Source of the DNA: Undaria pinnatifida
Taxonomy: Eukaryota > Sar > Phaeophyceae > Laminariales > Alariaceae
DNA length: 64,000 bases
Assembly (NCBI GenBank): GCA_012845835.1
Contig: JABAKD010000018.1
Span: 2,054,616 to 2,118,615, forward strand
Direction: 5' to 3'
The position numbers and the translations under genes are program-made. Each line of letters opens with the position of its first letter. Position 1 is the first letter of the stretch. This document shows, in pieces, positions 44,885-56,645 of the stretch. The notes under the pieces were generated by a model, which saw only the letters and a list, made by a program, of their open reading frames with translations, had not been told where the DNA came from and did no database searches.

Positions 44885-45745
44885 CTAGGGCATGTTTTCG
44901 TGAGCACCACTAACAAGAGCACCAGACATGGACGCGACATCTACAGGACCACAACATCTTCGACGACAGTGGGGAGAAAACAGGGCGTATAATCGTACAC
45001 TAGATAATGGTAATGTGAAAAGGAAGTACAGACAGATATATCAACCATGCGGTAGACCGCACTACCAACCTATTACGTAGGGTATGTCGTGCCTACCTGC
45101 CGTCTGCATGATCGCCTGACAACCCCTACCGAACGCAGTGTAGCATATGCCTAACGAAGTAAAGTCACCCTCGTGTTCAATGGTGGCGACATTGCATGCC
45201 CGCATCACCTCGCTTGTTGTATTTGTAATATGTATCTCTGTCTTAGAATTGGCAACCTCAGAGCCCCACATCGGTACGGTGAAAATCATGTGCGTAAAAT
45301 CGTGCAATTGAGCCAATAATAATGTGAAAAGGAAGTACAGGCAGATATGGTAAAATTGCGGTAGACCACACTACCAACCTATTACGTAGAGTATTTCGTA
45401 CATACCGTCTGCATGATCGCCTCCCAACCTATGTCAAACGAAGCTACCTGGTATGACTTGACGAAGTAACGTAATCGAGCGCGGGTACACCAAGCGTTCC
45501 TTTCAAAGCACAGACGATTCGCACTTCTCCCTCTCGTAGTTAGATGAGATATGTAACGCAATCTTTCGGTGCGGTAAAGAACGTGTTGAAGCTTCATAAT
45601 TTGTTGCTGTACATGGATCGCAAGATTGAATATACAACCATGGTCGTTACCATTATTTTCTGATATCGCTAGTTGTATAAAAGAATTAGACTACATATTG
45701 CAAAATACAACAGGCGAGGTGATGTGGTCATGCAATTTCTCCACC
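44885..45745 (-). repeat. Module K, right copy
   Basis: 44885-45545 is the reverse complement of 40480-41140 (for example 'caagagcaccagacatggac' against 'gtccgtgtctggtgctcttg', and 'cggtagaccacactaccaac'). The last part, 45590-45745, is in the same orientation as 40299-40470. The arrangement is therefore inverted for most of K but not for its outer piece. Confidence 0.8.
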
Positions 45746-45789
45746 ATTAAATCTTCTAGAATAATAAACAATACCAGCAGGTGATATAA

Positions 45790-48550
45790 AGGGATGTCTT
45801 CTTGCTACAATCGGCAGATTTGTCCCATTTAAGGATTTATTGTTTCCGCCCACATTTTGAATTGTCCCGTCCGCCACCCCCTCCCCCCGATCCCTCTTGT
45901 TCAAATGCCCCACCGAAAATTAAAATCTGCCAGAGTAGTAAACACTACCAGCCGGCTGATATCACCTCATTATATTTCTGTCCATCTAACATCAAATCTT
46001 CTAGAATATTAAACAATACTAGGCAGGTGATATGAAGGGATGTCTTCTTGCTACAACCGTCAGATTTGTCCCCTTTGAGGATTTATAGTTTCCGCGCACA
46101 CATTGAAGATCCTGCCCGCCCACCCCTTCCCCCCCGATCCCTCTTGTTCAAATGCCCCACCTAAAATCAAAACCTGCCTGAGAGTAGTAAACACTACCAG
46201 CCAGCTGATATCACCTCATTATCTTTCTAGACATCCATACGGTAGATCCAATGCATCCCCCCCCCTCCTTTCTTTTTTCCCGCCCTTTTGTTCAAACGCC
46301 CCACCTACAATCGAAGTCGGCCAGAGTAATAAACACTCCTACGCAATTGATATCACGTCATTGTCTTTGTAGCCATCCATGACGTAGCTTTCATTCTCCC
46401 CCCCCCCCCCCCCCCCAACGCCCCCTCCCTCCCCACCACCCGCACCATCGCATAGACCTAGCACCACGCGTATGTCAAACCCCTACATCTATGCGACCTG
46501 AAGATGTTGGTTAAAACACCCTTCTGCCCCCCACCCCCACCCCCACCCCCTCGAACGCTCCGCCCTCTCCTCACTGGTTGTACGACTTACAGGATAGAAT
46601 TTATAATTTTCACGCACAGATTGAGCTGCCCCGCCCGTCCCCCCCCCCCCCCCCCCTCTTGATCAAACCCAGGCCCCTACGTCCTTAAACACTCCGCCCT
46701 CCCCTCACTGGTTATTCGACTTACAGGATTCTCTTGATAAACTGATGCATTTCTTTCCACGGCTGTCAGATTTTGTCCCCCTCGAAAACGGGTTTTATAG
46801 TTTCCGCGCACAGACTGACTAACGTCACCCTGTTGACCCGGATAACTACACTGTAGTTGCAAGGGGAGTCGCCGACCTATATCCTTAATGAGGACACACA
46901 ACTCGTAATACGCGCGATCGGAGTATCGCACACAGCTTGCAAAGATGCAAGTTTCGACAAAATCCTCGATCTCACAGCTGGAGTGTATTTCCATTTTTAT
47001 ATTATTAGTGAAACATAGATGTACGAAGAAGCTTGCAAAGTTTAGTTTGAACCATTCAATCGTTCGTACTCACAGATGGCGTTTTTCGATTTTTATGAAA
47101 AAAAACAAATTGCGTTGAGTACGTGGTGTAGCGACACACAACGCATATCATACCATACACCTGGTATTTTTTAAACAAAAGAATAGAACCGCTCCCATTA
47201 AGAAAAAACTCACCCACATGGTATATTACAAGTACCAATAACGCAGCTTGTAATTATGAGTATTGACCCGAAATTCGTCGAACTCACAGCTGACGTCCTT
47301 AACGCCCCACCTGAAATCAAAATCTGCCAGAGTAGTAAACACTACCAACAAGCTGACATCACCTCATTATCTTTCTAGACACCATATGGGCTGAGCTCCA
47401 ATTCATTTCCGCCCCCCCCCCCACCCCGCTTTTTCTTTTTTTTCCTTTTTTTTCCCCCGCCCTTTTGTTCAAACGCCCCACCTACGATCGAAATCGGCCA
47501 GAGTCATGAACATTTCTACGCAATTGATATCACATCATTATCTTTCTAGACATCCATGACGAAGCTTTCATTTACCCCAACCCCCCCCCCAACGCCTCCT
47601 CCTTCCCCACCACCAGCACGATCGCCTAGACCTAGCACCACGAGTATAGCAAGCTCCTACATATATGCGTAATACGCGCTACCGGAGTATCACACGCAAG
47701 CTTACAAAGATGAGTTTCGACCAGATCTTCGATCTCACGGCTGGACTGTATTTTAATATTATATGTGACCTAAACCTTTTGACAAACCTCCCCCCCCCCT
47801 TGTTTTTCCCGCTCCCTCTTGCTCAAACGCCCCACCTAACATCGAAATATGCCAGAGAAATAAAGACGTCCACGCATTTGATATCACCTCATTATCTTTG
47901 TATAGCCATCCATGCCGCTGCTGCAACCCCCCCCCGCCCCCTCCTTCCCCACTACCCGCACCATCACGTAGACCTAGCACCACGCGTAAAGCAAACCCCT
48001 ACATATATGCGACCTAAAGATGTTTTTAAAAAACCCTTCCGCCCCCTCACACTCCCCCCCCCCCCCCCCACCCCCTCGAAAGCTCCGCCCTCTCCTCACT
48101 GGTTGTACGACTTACAGAATAGGATTTATTGTTTCCACGCACAGATTGAGCTGCCCCGCCCGTCCCGCCCCCCCCCCGCCCACCCCTCCCCCGCTCCCTC
48201 TTCATCAAACCCAGGCCCCTACGTCCTTAAACACTCCGCCCTCCCCTCACCGGTTATTCGATATACAGTATTCACTTGATAAACTGATGCATTTCCTTCC
48301 ACAGCTGTCAGATCTTGTCCCCCTCAGAAACGGGTTTTATAGTTTCCGCGCACAGACTGACTAACATCACCCTGCTGACCCTGATGGCTACACTGTAGTT
48401 GCAAGGGGAGTCGCCGACCTATGTCCTTAATGAGGACACACAACCCGTAATACGCGCGATTGGAGTATCACACACAGCTTGCAAAGATGAGTTTCGACAA
48501 ATTCTTCGATCTCACAGCTGGAGTGTATTTTCATTGTTATAATAAAATAT
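45790..48550 (+). repeat. Repeat H, right arm with tandem passes
   Basis: Successive C-rich blocks with 'gccagagtagtaaacactac' and 'atcacctcattat' (45900-46380), a full H end at 46690-47000, minor H-like ends at 47025 and 47236, C-rich blocks again, an H end at 47665-47765, and another full one at 48235-48540. The blocks are the reverse complement of the left arm. Confidence 0.8.
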
Positions 48551-48837
48551 CATGCATATCATATCCCGTAAATCTCATCTGGTATGTAGTGAAACTATAC
48601 CATACTGTTAATTGTAATACCTAAGTGTAGCTGGAACCATTGGGTGCATAGAGAGCGATGGCTGAAGCTTTAGCTTCGAATCCAAATTAAACTTTCGCTC
48701 TGGTTTTGTGCGGAAGTCAGAAGAACACCGAGTGTTTACACTGAAATTGGTGTTGGATACACCCCCCGTCTCGCACAAGAACTTGAGCGTGCAAAAAAAT
48801 TTCCAAGTACGCAAGAGATTAGGTTTCGCACTTAGTT

Positions 48838-49185
48838 GTGTTCTCGTACCCGGTACGCCGGCATTTCACTTGCTTTTTTCCTTGATGAAGTGCGACTGTT
48901 TTGGTTTACTCTGTCTCACAGCAGTCTGTGACCACATAATTTGTATATCTGTAGGATGAAAAATCAGCACGAACACTGGGTGTCCTGATGTGTGTCGTGT
49001 ATGTGTGTTGTCTTCACATTAAACCGTCCTTTCTACCCAACGACATAATCAGTACACACCCAGAGCCCGTGGTGATTCTTCATCCTAGAGAGACACAAAT
49101 TCTGTAAGTAACGGGGTGAACCAAACAGTCGCAATCCATCAATGTAAAGCAGGTGAAGTGCTGACGTACCGGGTACGAGAACACA
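48838..49185. repeat. Imperfect inverted repeat, about 145-bp arms
   Basis: 'ttctcgtacccggtacgccg' to 'gggtgtcctgat' on the left is mirrored by the complement of 49046-49185 on the right, with about a 57-bp spacer. Arms differ at many positions and by small gaps. The spacer itself ('tgtgttgtcttcacattaaa') recurs inverted at about 51515-51562. Confidence 0.65.
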
Positions 49186-49765
49186 ACGAAACAAGCCAGT
49201 CCATAGAACTCGTCGAACTCACGGTTGAGGTCCTTGAAATTTGTTATAAAACAAGCCAGTCCATAGAAAAAGATGAAAACAAAAATGAAGAGAAGTAAAG
49301 AAGAAGAGAAAAGAAGAGAAAAAAAAACAAGCAAACAAACGAACAACCAAACAAACCAAAACAAACAACAGGGTGTTCTGAAGAATGTGATGGCAAGAAG
49401 ATCGGAAAGGAGAGGAAAAGTTGCAATTGCCAGAGGAACACCATACGTGCTGGAGAAGAACAGATACCTGTTGCACGCGGACAAAAACACGATGAAGATA
49501 ACTGCTGTTGCACGGACGAAACAACACGAAGAATATAACTCTTATTTTACGGACGAAAACAACACGAAGAAGAGGAAAAAGATACCGGCATAAGGCATAA
49601 TAAGGCCGGTGAGGAGGGAAATGAGGGAGCATACAAGAAGAAAAAAAAGAAGGGAAAAAAGGAATGGACGACGGCAAGTCATTACTGTTGCCGTCGCGCT
49701 CCCCCATTAAACTCCACGGAAAAAAACAAGGCAGAAACTACCTCTCGCTGTAGAGGGTTCAGGGC
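49186..49765 (+). other. Purine-rich tract
   Basis: The plus strand is strongly A/G-rich from about 49260 to 49700. A Lys-rich frame (49273-49593, 106 codons, ATG start) is open but its composition follows the base bias, so I do not call a gene. Short direct repeats ('acaagccagtccatagaa') occur at 49190 and 49250. Confidence 0.5.
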
Positions 49766-49785
49766 GATAGTAGCACACGCTCCTC

Positions 49786-51558
49786 TTAACTAGTCGAACT
49801 GGTCCCTTGGTTGCTGCTCTTGGCGTCCTCTGCTGAGAGGCGTTGCCAGCTCTTCTCCGCCCCGCCCCTGTGCCATCTCGTCATGAAGCGGTCCGCCGCG
49901 TCGGCGATCCCCCGGTGCCAGTTTCCACTCTTCTTAGCCGCCCTCGGCCATAGCACAGTCTTTACTCCAAACAGTGAAGGAGAGCTATCCGTGGACCCCT
50001 TGGTTGCTTCGAATACCCTGATGTCGTCTACCAGACACTGGGCCCACTTCTTTCCTGATCGGCCTCGTCCCAGGTTCACCCCACCAGATATCGTCCCGAA
50101 CATGACGCGATGGGTCAGTCGTTCATTGGCCGTCCGTTGTACGGCTCCCGCAAAGAGGAGGTGTCGTTTGCGGATAGTCGTCTCAACGCTCTCACAGTGT
50201 GCCTTTTTGAGAGCCTTGGCGTACGACATGCGGTGGTCGGTGCGCTGTCGGCGCTGAAAGCCAACGATCCCTAAGAGGAGATTGTGGTGTGCCGTTCGGA
50301 GTTTAGCGAAGTGCTCCAGGCCGAGAGCCCAGGTCACACACCCGTACAGCAGGGTCTCCATCACCTCGGTCTTCAGAAGGCGCATCTTGGACATGAACGG
50401 GGCATCCTCCATATCGTACAGCTCGCGCTTGAAACAGTCGTATAATGCCCGCGCGAGTCGGATCCGTCGTTTGATCTCTGGCATGATGTTGGCGTTTCCC
50501 CACGTACAGAAACCGCATCGTCTGCATATACCTCTGGCCCGCTGCTTCGACGACGAGCGGTGAGGTCGGGAGCACCTGGTTGTGTGCGCAGCAGCATTGT
50601 CTCCGTTTTATTTTCGGACACGGTGAGTACTGTTTCTTCGAAAATGGTCACAATGACGATCATCTTCGTAAGGCCTTCCGCCGACTTAGACACAATGCCT
50701 GCATCGTCGGCGTACGGCATACCCCAGACTGACCTTCGCACACATGCTAGCGGTTCAACCTCCACCCCGTTCTCCCCGAGGTCCTCCTCGAGGCAAACCA
50801 AGTCCCTCAAAATGTCTGGGTCCTCACTGGAGCGTACCAGGACGGCATGTATCGCAGCGGCGAAAAACACATTGAAAAGACGGGGCGACAATACGCATCC
50901 TTGCCGCGATCTCTGGGTGACGTCAAACGGTTCTGATTGCTCACCGTCATCCGTGCGCACGCGAGCTCGCATGACTTCGTGGAACTGGCGGATAATGGTC
51001 AGCATCTTCTCTGGTACGCCGAAGCGTGCGAGCACCACCCACAGCAGCTCTCGGTCGACGGAGTCATATGCTTTCTGGAGGTCGATGAAGCACATGTACA
51101 GAGGGATTCCCCTAGCTCGTCCGAGTTCTTGCTGTCGGCGCACGACGAACAGCAAGTCCACGCTTAATCGGGCGGGGCGAAAGCCGCACTGTTCCCCGGG
51201 GAGTACCCCTTCGATCTCACAGTAGTTGCTGAGGCGGGGCGCGACCTTTTTTAACAGCACTTTGCCTTAATGGGCAATGAGCAAAATCCTTCGGTAATTG
51301 TGGCAATCAGATCGATCGTTCTTTTTATGAAGGACCTTAGTGGTTGCATCGTTTTCCACTGCTGGGGGGCGTCTCCCGTTCTTTACACATTGACAAGGAG
51401 GTTGTGGAAGTAGGGATATATTCGGGGTGGTCAATTTTCAACAGCTCCGACGGCAGGGAGTTTGGCCCCACTGCAATCCAGTTTGGTATACCCCGTATTT
51501 TGGCAGTGTCATTGATATCGTTGGGTAGAAAGAACGGCTTAATGTAAAGACAACACAC
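49786..51558 (-). pseudogene. LINE (non-LTR retrotransposon) reverse transcriptase, truncated and frameshifted
   Basis: On the minus strand, a partial non-LTR reverse transcriptase. In order: an upstream finger region (IAVGPNSLPSELLKIDHPEY, near 51480), then after a frameshift and a stop (near 51270) the intact stretch 51260-50600 with [17 protein letters not shown], motif [14 protein letters not shown], motif [15 protein letters not shown] and motif C YADD (about 50703-50714), so catalytic aspartates are retained. Frameshifts near 50480-50580 lead to a C-terminal region with [20 protein letters not shown] and FQRRQRTDH, ending at 49786. The endonuclease domain is absent: the element is 5'-truncated, as is usual for LINE insertions. 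Not functional. The C-terminal wording resembles elements I associate with brown algae and other stramenopiles. Confidence 0.85.
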
Positions 51559-51760
51559 ACTGCACCTCGCATTAGAACATTAGCCTGCACTCTATTGTTT
51601 GTGGCTAGAGTTTCGCCCCGCACCACCATTTTGGGCAAGAAATACTTGGAATTAGAGCGTAAAAACATGTTGCAAATGAACTGTTAATTATAAACATGTT
51701 GCTAATGAACTGTTAATGATAACATTTTTTTCAACTGAATCGTAAACCCATTTATTGTAC

Positions 51761-51925
51761 AATTAGCGCGAGTCGACGAGGGAAGAAAATGCTGAATTAT
51801 TGTCGCGATAAAAGCAAAGGCACGTACCGTAGTGGGGAGGGGGGAGGAGGGCCCGCTACGTGAGCTACGTCTTGGAGGGAGCGCGAGAGTAGTGTGAGGA
51901 TAATAAATGGGATGACGAAAAATAA
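51761..51925 (+). repeat. Dispersed repeat E, copy 3
   Basis: 'gcgcgagtcgacgagggaag' to 'aataaatgggatga' then 'cgaaaaataaac'. Very similar to 25402-25582, with an internal deletion near 51860. Confidence 0.75.
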
Positions 51926-52027
51926 ACAAATAAAATGACGCGGCACCGTTCACCGACCCTATATCTGTAAATCGATAAACAAATAAAATGACGCGGCACC
52001 GTTCACCGACCCTATATCTGTAAATCG
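51922..52027 (+). repeat. Exact 53-bp tandem duplication
   Basis: 51922-51974 and 51975-52027 are identical (beginning 'ataaacaaataaaatgacg', ending 'ctgtaaatcg'). The absence of differences points to a recent event. It begins in the A-rich tail of repeat E. Confidence 0.95.
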
Positions 52028-52269
52028 ATACGACGCAGTACGTACTCTGTAGCTCGTTGGCAGTTTTGCCGTTTTGGTTTGTGGAGACGCCTGGACGTAT
52101 CTCTCTGTGCAGTATGATCGTATCTTGGTAAAATAGTGCACCTCGCGCCGAGTTATTTCACAGTAGTTGCGAACGAATGCTTTAACCTCTTATGATACGT
52201 ACCAGTACGAACGAATGATTTTGTTCCTATTAATGCCAGTAGTTATATGCACGAGGTTCCTGGTTCGAG

Positions 52270-52450
52270 TTTACCCGCACCGCACAAACACCAGACACCA
52301 GACACAGACATGCACCCACAATACGAAACAGATACCGCACACCACATCCGCATTGCACCACACATCGCACTGCACCACACACCACACCACACCGCACCAC
52401 ACATCACATACCACACCACCGTCTCACACCACACACAAATCACTAAACAC
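52270..52450. repeat. ACACC-rich low-complexity tract
   Basis: Irregular CACCACACCGCAC-type sequence on the plus strand, almost free of G. Confidence 0.85.
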
Positions 52451-53216
52451 TACACAGACCAAACACACAAACTATGAGCTATGAATAGTGTGCGGTGAGG
52501 CTAGGGCCCCGAAATATTGCCGACGAGATCATTAGCGAACGTCAGCATGCATACAATGTTGTTCCTTGGACGAAACTGTCTGGCACGACACGTAAACACC
52601 ACACATCTACACGCAAGCACACACGTTAATCCACACGCCCACACACATATGCGCATGCCTTCCCGATTTGTGTTCTAGTCTACATCATAACACTTTGTAG
52701 CTAATATTAATATTAGTAGCAATCCTACAACGAGTGTAAGACGTCACATTCATATAGACTACGCTATGAACTATAAACTCGTCTGGGCGGGTCGGTGTTC
52801 TTTGCCGGTTACTTGCGACGTGGCTATTTTTTCCGCAGTAATACAACCCCCCCTCCCCCTCTTTAACATGCGAAACCCCGGGGTTTCATACCAACTATAT
52901 TCTCCCGAAGGGGAAGCTTCAGTCGTATAGTAATCTTGAATATTCAACCTCAACTTTTTTTTCTCGCCGCCCCCAGGAAGGGGGCGGAATAATTAGAGGG
53001 GGGGGCGACGAAATAAGTATTAGCTCACGTTGAACTCCCATGCTGTTTTGACGTATGGAAACACACCGCAGCAGAGTGCACGGCCTCGCATACCCTCCAC
53101 AAACCTGCTCCACGGTGTGAAATCGAATTCCAGATTACAGATTTCGTAAAAAAATATGTTGGCATGATGTTTTCTCTCGAATTTGACAACAAGCAGCAGT
53201 GATGCTAGCCCTAACT
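52451..53216. other. No recognisable feature
   Basis: Unique-looking AT-rich sequence with a small inverted motif (ATATTAATATTAG) near 52702. No gene seen. Confidence 0.35.
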
Positions 53217-53372
53217 CAATTCGATGCGAGTTGACGATGGAAGAAAGGGCTGCACTCTTGTTGCGATAAAATTGAAGGCACTTGCCGTAGCGGGGAGGGG
53301 GGAGAAGTGCTTGCTAAGTGAGCTGGATCTGAGTTACGTCTAGGGACGGAGAAAGAGGAAGAAAAATTCCGA
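53217..53372 (+). repeat. Dispersed repeat E, copy 4
   Basis: 'caattcgatgcgagttgacg' to 'gaggaagaaaaattcc', including 'cttgccgtagcggggagggg'. Diverged but collinear with copies 2 and 3. Confidence 0.65.
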
Positions 53373-53514
53373 AGATAGTATGAGCAAAACAAACACTGCA
53401 ACACGTGATACTCCCGAAGTGTGCCAGATCCGGCCGGTATAGCGGATAGAAACAAGTTGTTGTAACCAAAAAAACAAAAATTACCGGGCCAACTCCCACA
53501 GGAACGAAACCACC

Positions 53515-53650
53515 GACCCATGTACTACACGACACACTCACCAACCGACAAATCCATCCACCCAATATACAAACCCATCTCCCATGTGCTGCAGCCGTAC
53601 AGCAGTACGTACAGCAGCAAACAGATGCGTTGGTTTGTACTCGAAGTTCG
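53515..53650 (+). repeat. Direct repeat, left copy
   Basis: Shares 'acccatgtactaca', 'gtacagcag' and 'acagcagcaaaca' with 54065-54180 in the same order and orientation. About 130 bp, diverged. Confidence 0.5.
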
Positions 53651-53659
53651 CCATAGAGC

Positions 53660-53745
53660 AGGTTAGCCGGCCGTCCAGGTGGCGTATCAGATTATCCTCG
53701 AGCCTGGTACAGGTAAGTTTCGTGAGTTCGATTCCCCCCGAGTGC
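53660..53745 (+). other. Possible tRNA-derived (SINE head) sequence
   Basis: A B-box-like GAGTTCGATTCCC at 53724-53736, preceded at a plausible distance by 'aggtggcgtatcag', a weak A-box candidate. Stems pair poorly, so it is not a functional tRNA. Confidence 0.2.
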
Positions 53746-54064
53746 ATTCTCGTGTTAACTCGTGGGGACTTATTCTTGCGCACAAATTGACTTGCGGACA
53801 ACGCGAGAGCGTGAGTTAGCAACACTCGATGAAAAATCGACGAGCAGTGGGATTGCTGAACCCTATGCGCGATAAAAGTTGGAGGCAAGAACCTGGGGGA
53901 AGACCACGGCTTGTCCAGAAGCTGGAAAGTAGAAGTGTGCGAAAAACAAGAAAGGAAGAAGAAAAAAAAAAACAGGTCGGTATAGAGGAGGTAACAAAAT
54001 GGTGTACCAAAAAACAGGAACAGGGTCACCATCAAAGGCACGAAAGCATCCAGCCGCGTACGAA

Positions 54065-54180
54065 ACGACCCACCCACCGATCCGTCCACCCACGAAACAA
54101 CCCAACCAACATGTACTACAAGCAGTACAGCAGTGCATACAGCAGCAAACATATGCGTTATGTCCGTACTTGTGCTCTGG
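54065..54180 (+). repeat. Direct repeat, right copy
   Basis: Counterpart of 53515-53650, about 540 bp downstream. Confidence 0.5.
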
Positions 54181-55124
54181 GGTCCACTTTTTCTTATACC
54201 GTTGTCCGCCACGCGGGTGAGAGAGCAAGCCGTCCCCAGGAGGGCTTCTTCCCCCGCCCCCCCTGCTCGCTGAGTTCGGCGTGGACGCCCTTTCTTTCGC
54301 CGGGGGCATCGCGTGCTGAATTGTGGGGCGGCCGCGGCACGGTCGTGGTGACGCGGGTGGTCCGGTGCCGCACGATAGAGCCGGCACCGAGCTGGGCATG
54401 CTGAAACCGGTGGTCCTGAAGGTCCCTTTGAACGTCACTACCATATCATCACTACGCTACTGTATTATTTAATACGGACTCGACCCCGGAAGTGTATCTG
54501 ACCCCCATGATGCTTGGGTGTCGCAACCCGGAAGTATACATTTCATGTAGTAAAAAGCCTGCATGGCCAGAGAAAAAAACGTAGGGATATCGTTTGGGCA
54601 AAGACAGGTATAGCCAGCCAACTTCTAGCCATAATGATACGCCTTCTCTGTAACCTGTGCTCTGTTAACACATTGCTTGGTTTTGCTCTGAGAAGACAAT
54701 GCAAACTACGTGCCAGCTTTCTGGCTTTTGATGGTATAGGATCAAGCGCGGTTAGTTTTCAACCCAAACGGTAGAAATCTGCGAAAAAAGACGGCAAGAA
54801 ACGTTTCGCACGTCGGACAGACCGCCGATCCCCACTTGGTGATGTCTATATATAAAATATAACTTTTATAATATATATATATATATAAATATGACCAAGG
54901 AAGATATGTATGGTGTAACTCATGTTACTGGGCGGGAGCCGTACGATCTGCATGATCTATTGCAAATTCTTCCAAGGTTGGATATGTACTAGATCTATGT
55001 GCAGATCATGCACATCTCGTAACGGTACATACATAACCTATTGTTCTAGATGATCTATACCTGGTACATGGGTCGTGATCTGTCTGAGGTGTGAAACGTA
55101 TAAGAAAGAATGCCTCGTTTGTAT
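54181..55124. other. No recognisable feature
   Basis: A GC-rich block at 54230-54420 is open in more than one frame, and an AT-dinucleotide run lies at 54848-54888. No gene can be supported. Confidence 0.3.
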
Positions 55125-55128
55125 GGAT

Positions 55129-55914
55129 GACACATGCTACGGTAGAGGTGGCATCGCCACTTGCCTGCTGAGGGTCCTTGCTTGAGGTGCTTCATTATAT
55201 ACCTCCCCCATAAAAACTATTTTTGCCATCTTTACCACCCATATTGACCATTTTTACCATCAAAATTCACCATTTTTTTCCGTCAATGTTTACCATTAGC
55301 ACCAAGCGAGACACAGGCTACGGTAGAGGTGATATCACCATTTGCCTGCTGAGGGTCCTCACTTGAGGAGGTTCATATGTACCTCACCCAAAAAAAAGAA
55401 ATTGAGTTAAAAAAAGAGTGCGACCCGAATACCAGACCCATGACCTAAGGTATCAAAAATATATCAGATTGCGAAAAGAGAACGACACGTATCCGGAAGA
55501 TTGTGGGTTAACCCGTTTAGCACCGCAGTCCCAACACGGGGAAAAGACTCTTGGAATTAGACTAGGATAGAATAATGTTAGGTTTTGTAAATGGGTGAAG
55601 GAGCTCCGTCATTCAGAAAAAAACATTACCCACCAAAACGAGTCAGCAGAAGTTGTATGAGCTCCTGACATGAAGTGAGCAAAATATCTCACCCGAGACA
55701 TGACTTCGAAGGCATTCGTTTGCACAGAGCCCGACCCAACATTCTCTGTGCGCTAGTCCTAGAGCAATCATGCTCGTAGAATTACCTTGCTATCCGATAA
55801 ATCCACACTTGAGGAACTCAAGCGGTCGGAAAGGGTTGGCCGAAGAAGCGCAACCTCCACCGTTACTACACCGTGGGATGACTCCAAAGTGCTACCTCCG
55901 TCGTAGCACACATC
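55129..55914 (+). mobile_element. Family D MITE, 786 bp; TSD GGAT
   Basis: Left end GACACATGCTACGGTAG then 'aggtggcatcgccacttgcc'; right end 'gctacctccgtcgtagcaca' plus 'catc'. GGAT flanks it at 55125-55128 and 55915-55918. A second left-end-like sequence (GACACAGGCTACGGTAG, 55310) and a repeated 'tgcctgctgagggtcct' show that it contains an internal duplication or nested partial copy. The right third ('gagctcctgacatgaagtg', 'gacatgacttcgaaggcatt') recurs as fragments at 17395, 17660, 20440, 59532 and 63880. Confidence 0.8.
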
Positions 55915-55950
55915 GGATACAAACCCATGGGGTCCGCATGAACTAATATG

Positions 55951-56210
55951 GACGCGTGCTGCGATAGAGGTGCACCGCTTTTTTTGCTGAGGCTCCTCAA
56001 TCTGGGAACTTAAAGACCTGTACCAAAAAGTTATTTGGAGAAAAATAAAACTGCTATCATACGGGATGAAAATCCCATGGCCGAGGTACACAACGAGAAC
56101 CACATGCACTGAAAATGGCCTATTTCCGACGATTTTTGGTTATAAAGAGCTCCGTCATTCAGAGACCATTTCAGACGAAAAGTGCTACTACCTCTATCGT
56201 AGCATGCGTC
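55951..56210 (+). mobile_element. Family A MITE; TSD TATG
   Basis: Ends GACGCGTGCTGCGATAG and 'ctatcgtagcatgcgtc', flanked by TATG at 55947-55950 and 56211-56214. It lies about 435 bp upstream of the start codon of the gene at 56646. Confidence 0.92.
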
Positions 56211-56645
56211 TATGATGGTTATCACGTCGCCAGTTACCCTGTCGGTTACTCTACCCGGGCTCCTTGCGTTCGGGGTAGCGTTGTTTCCCCGCGGTACTGG
56301 TAAAGTCGTCCAGGAAACAGCGAAAAGCATCAAGTGGCGGTCATAGCGGCGTGGTCCAACACAGCAACCGCCCAAGTTTATCCCCTCCACGAGAGATGAT
56401 CCGTCCTTGCGTATTTCGTCTTTGCGCAGTGGTCAGGCACAACAATAGCCCGAGAGTATCCCCGCCCCGGAAAGGCTTATTGTGTCATTTTAGCACAGAA
56501 TGTAACCTGTTGTTTCGTCAAGCATGGCATGCCATAGCACCGTTTGATACGCACACCCTCCCCTCCCGTCCTTTTCTTGCTGAACAATACACCGGCTGTG
56601 CTAACCTTTCCGCGGCAGGACAGGCAGAGGCAGGCAGAACAAAAA

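Noticed and set aside
49273..49593. Lys-rich 106-codon gene
   Set aside because: Composition follows the purine-rich strand bias; no domain seen.
53863..54444. Minus-strand 193-codon frame
   Set aside because: It crosses the 54065-54180 direct repeat and a GC-rich block, and overlaps other long frames on the same and opposite strand; no domain recognised.
56544..56645. Longer N-terminus for the Cys-rich protein
   Set aside because: The upstream extension begins with TTG and has no ATG; the ATG at 56646 places a hydrophobic signal-like stretch correctly.
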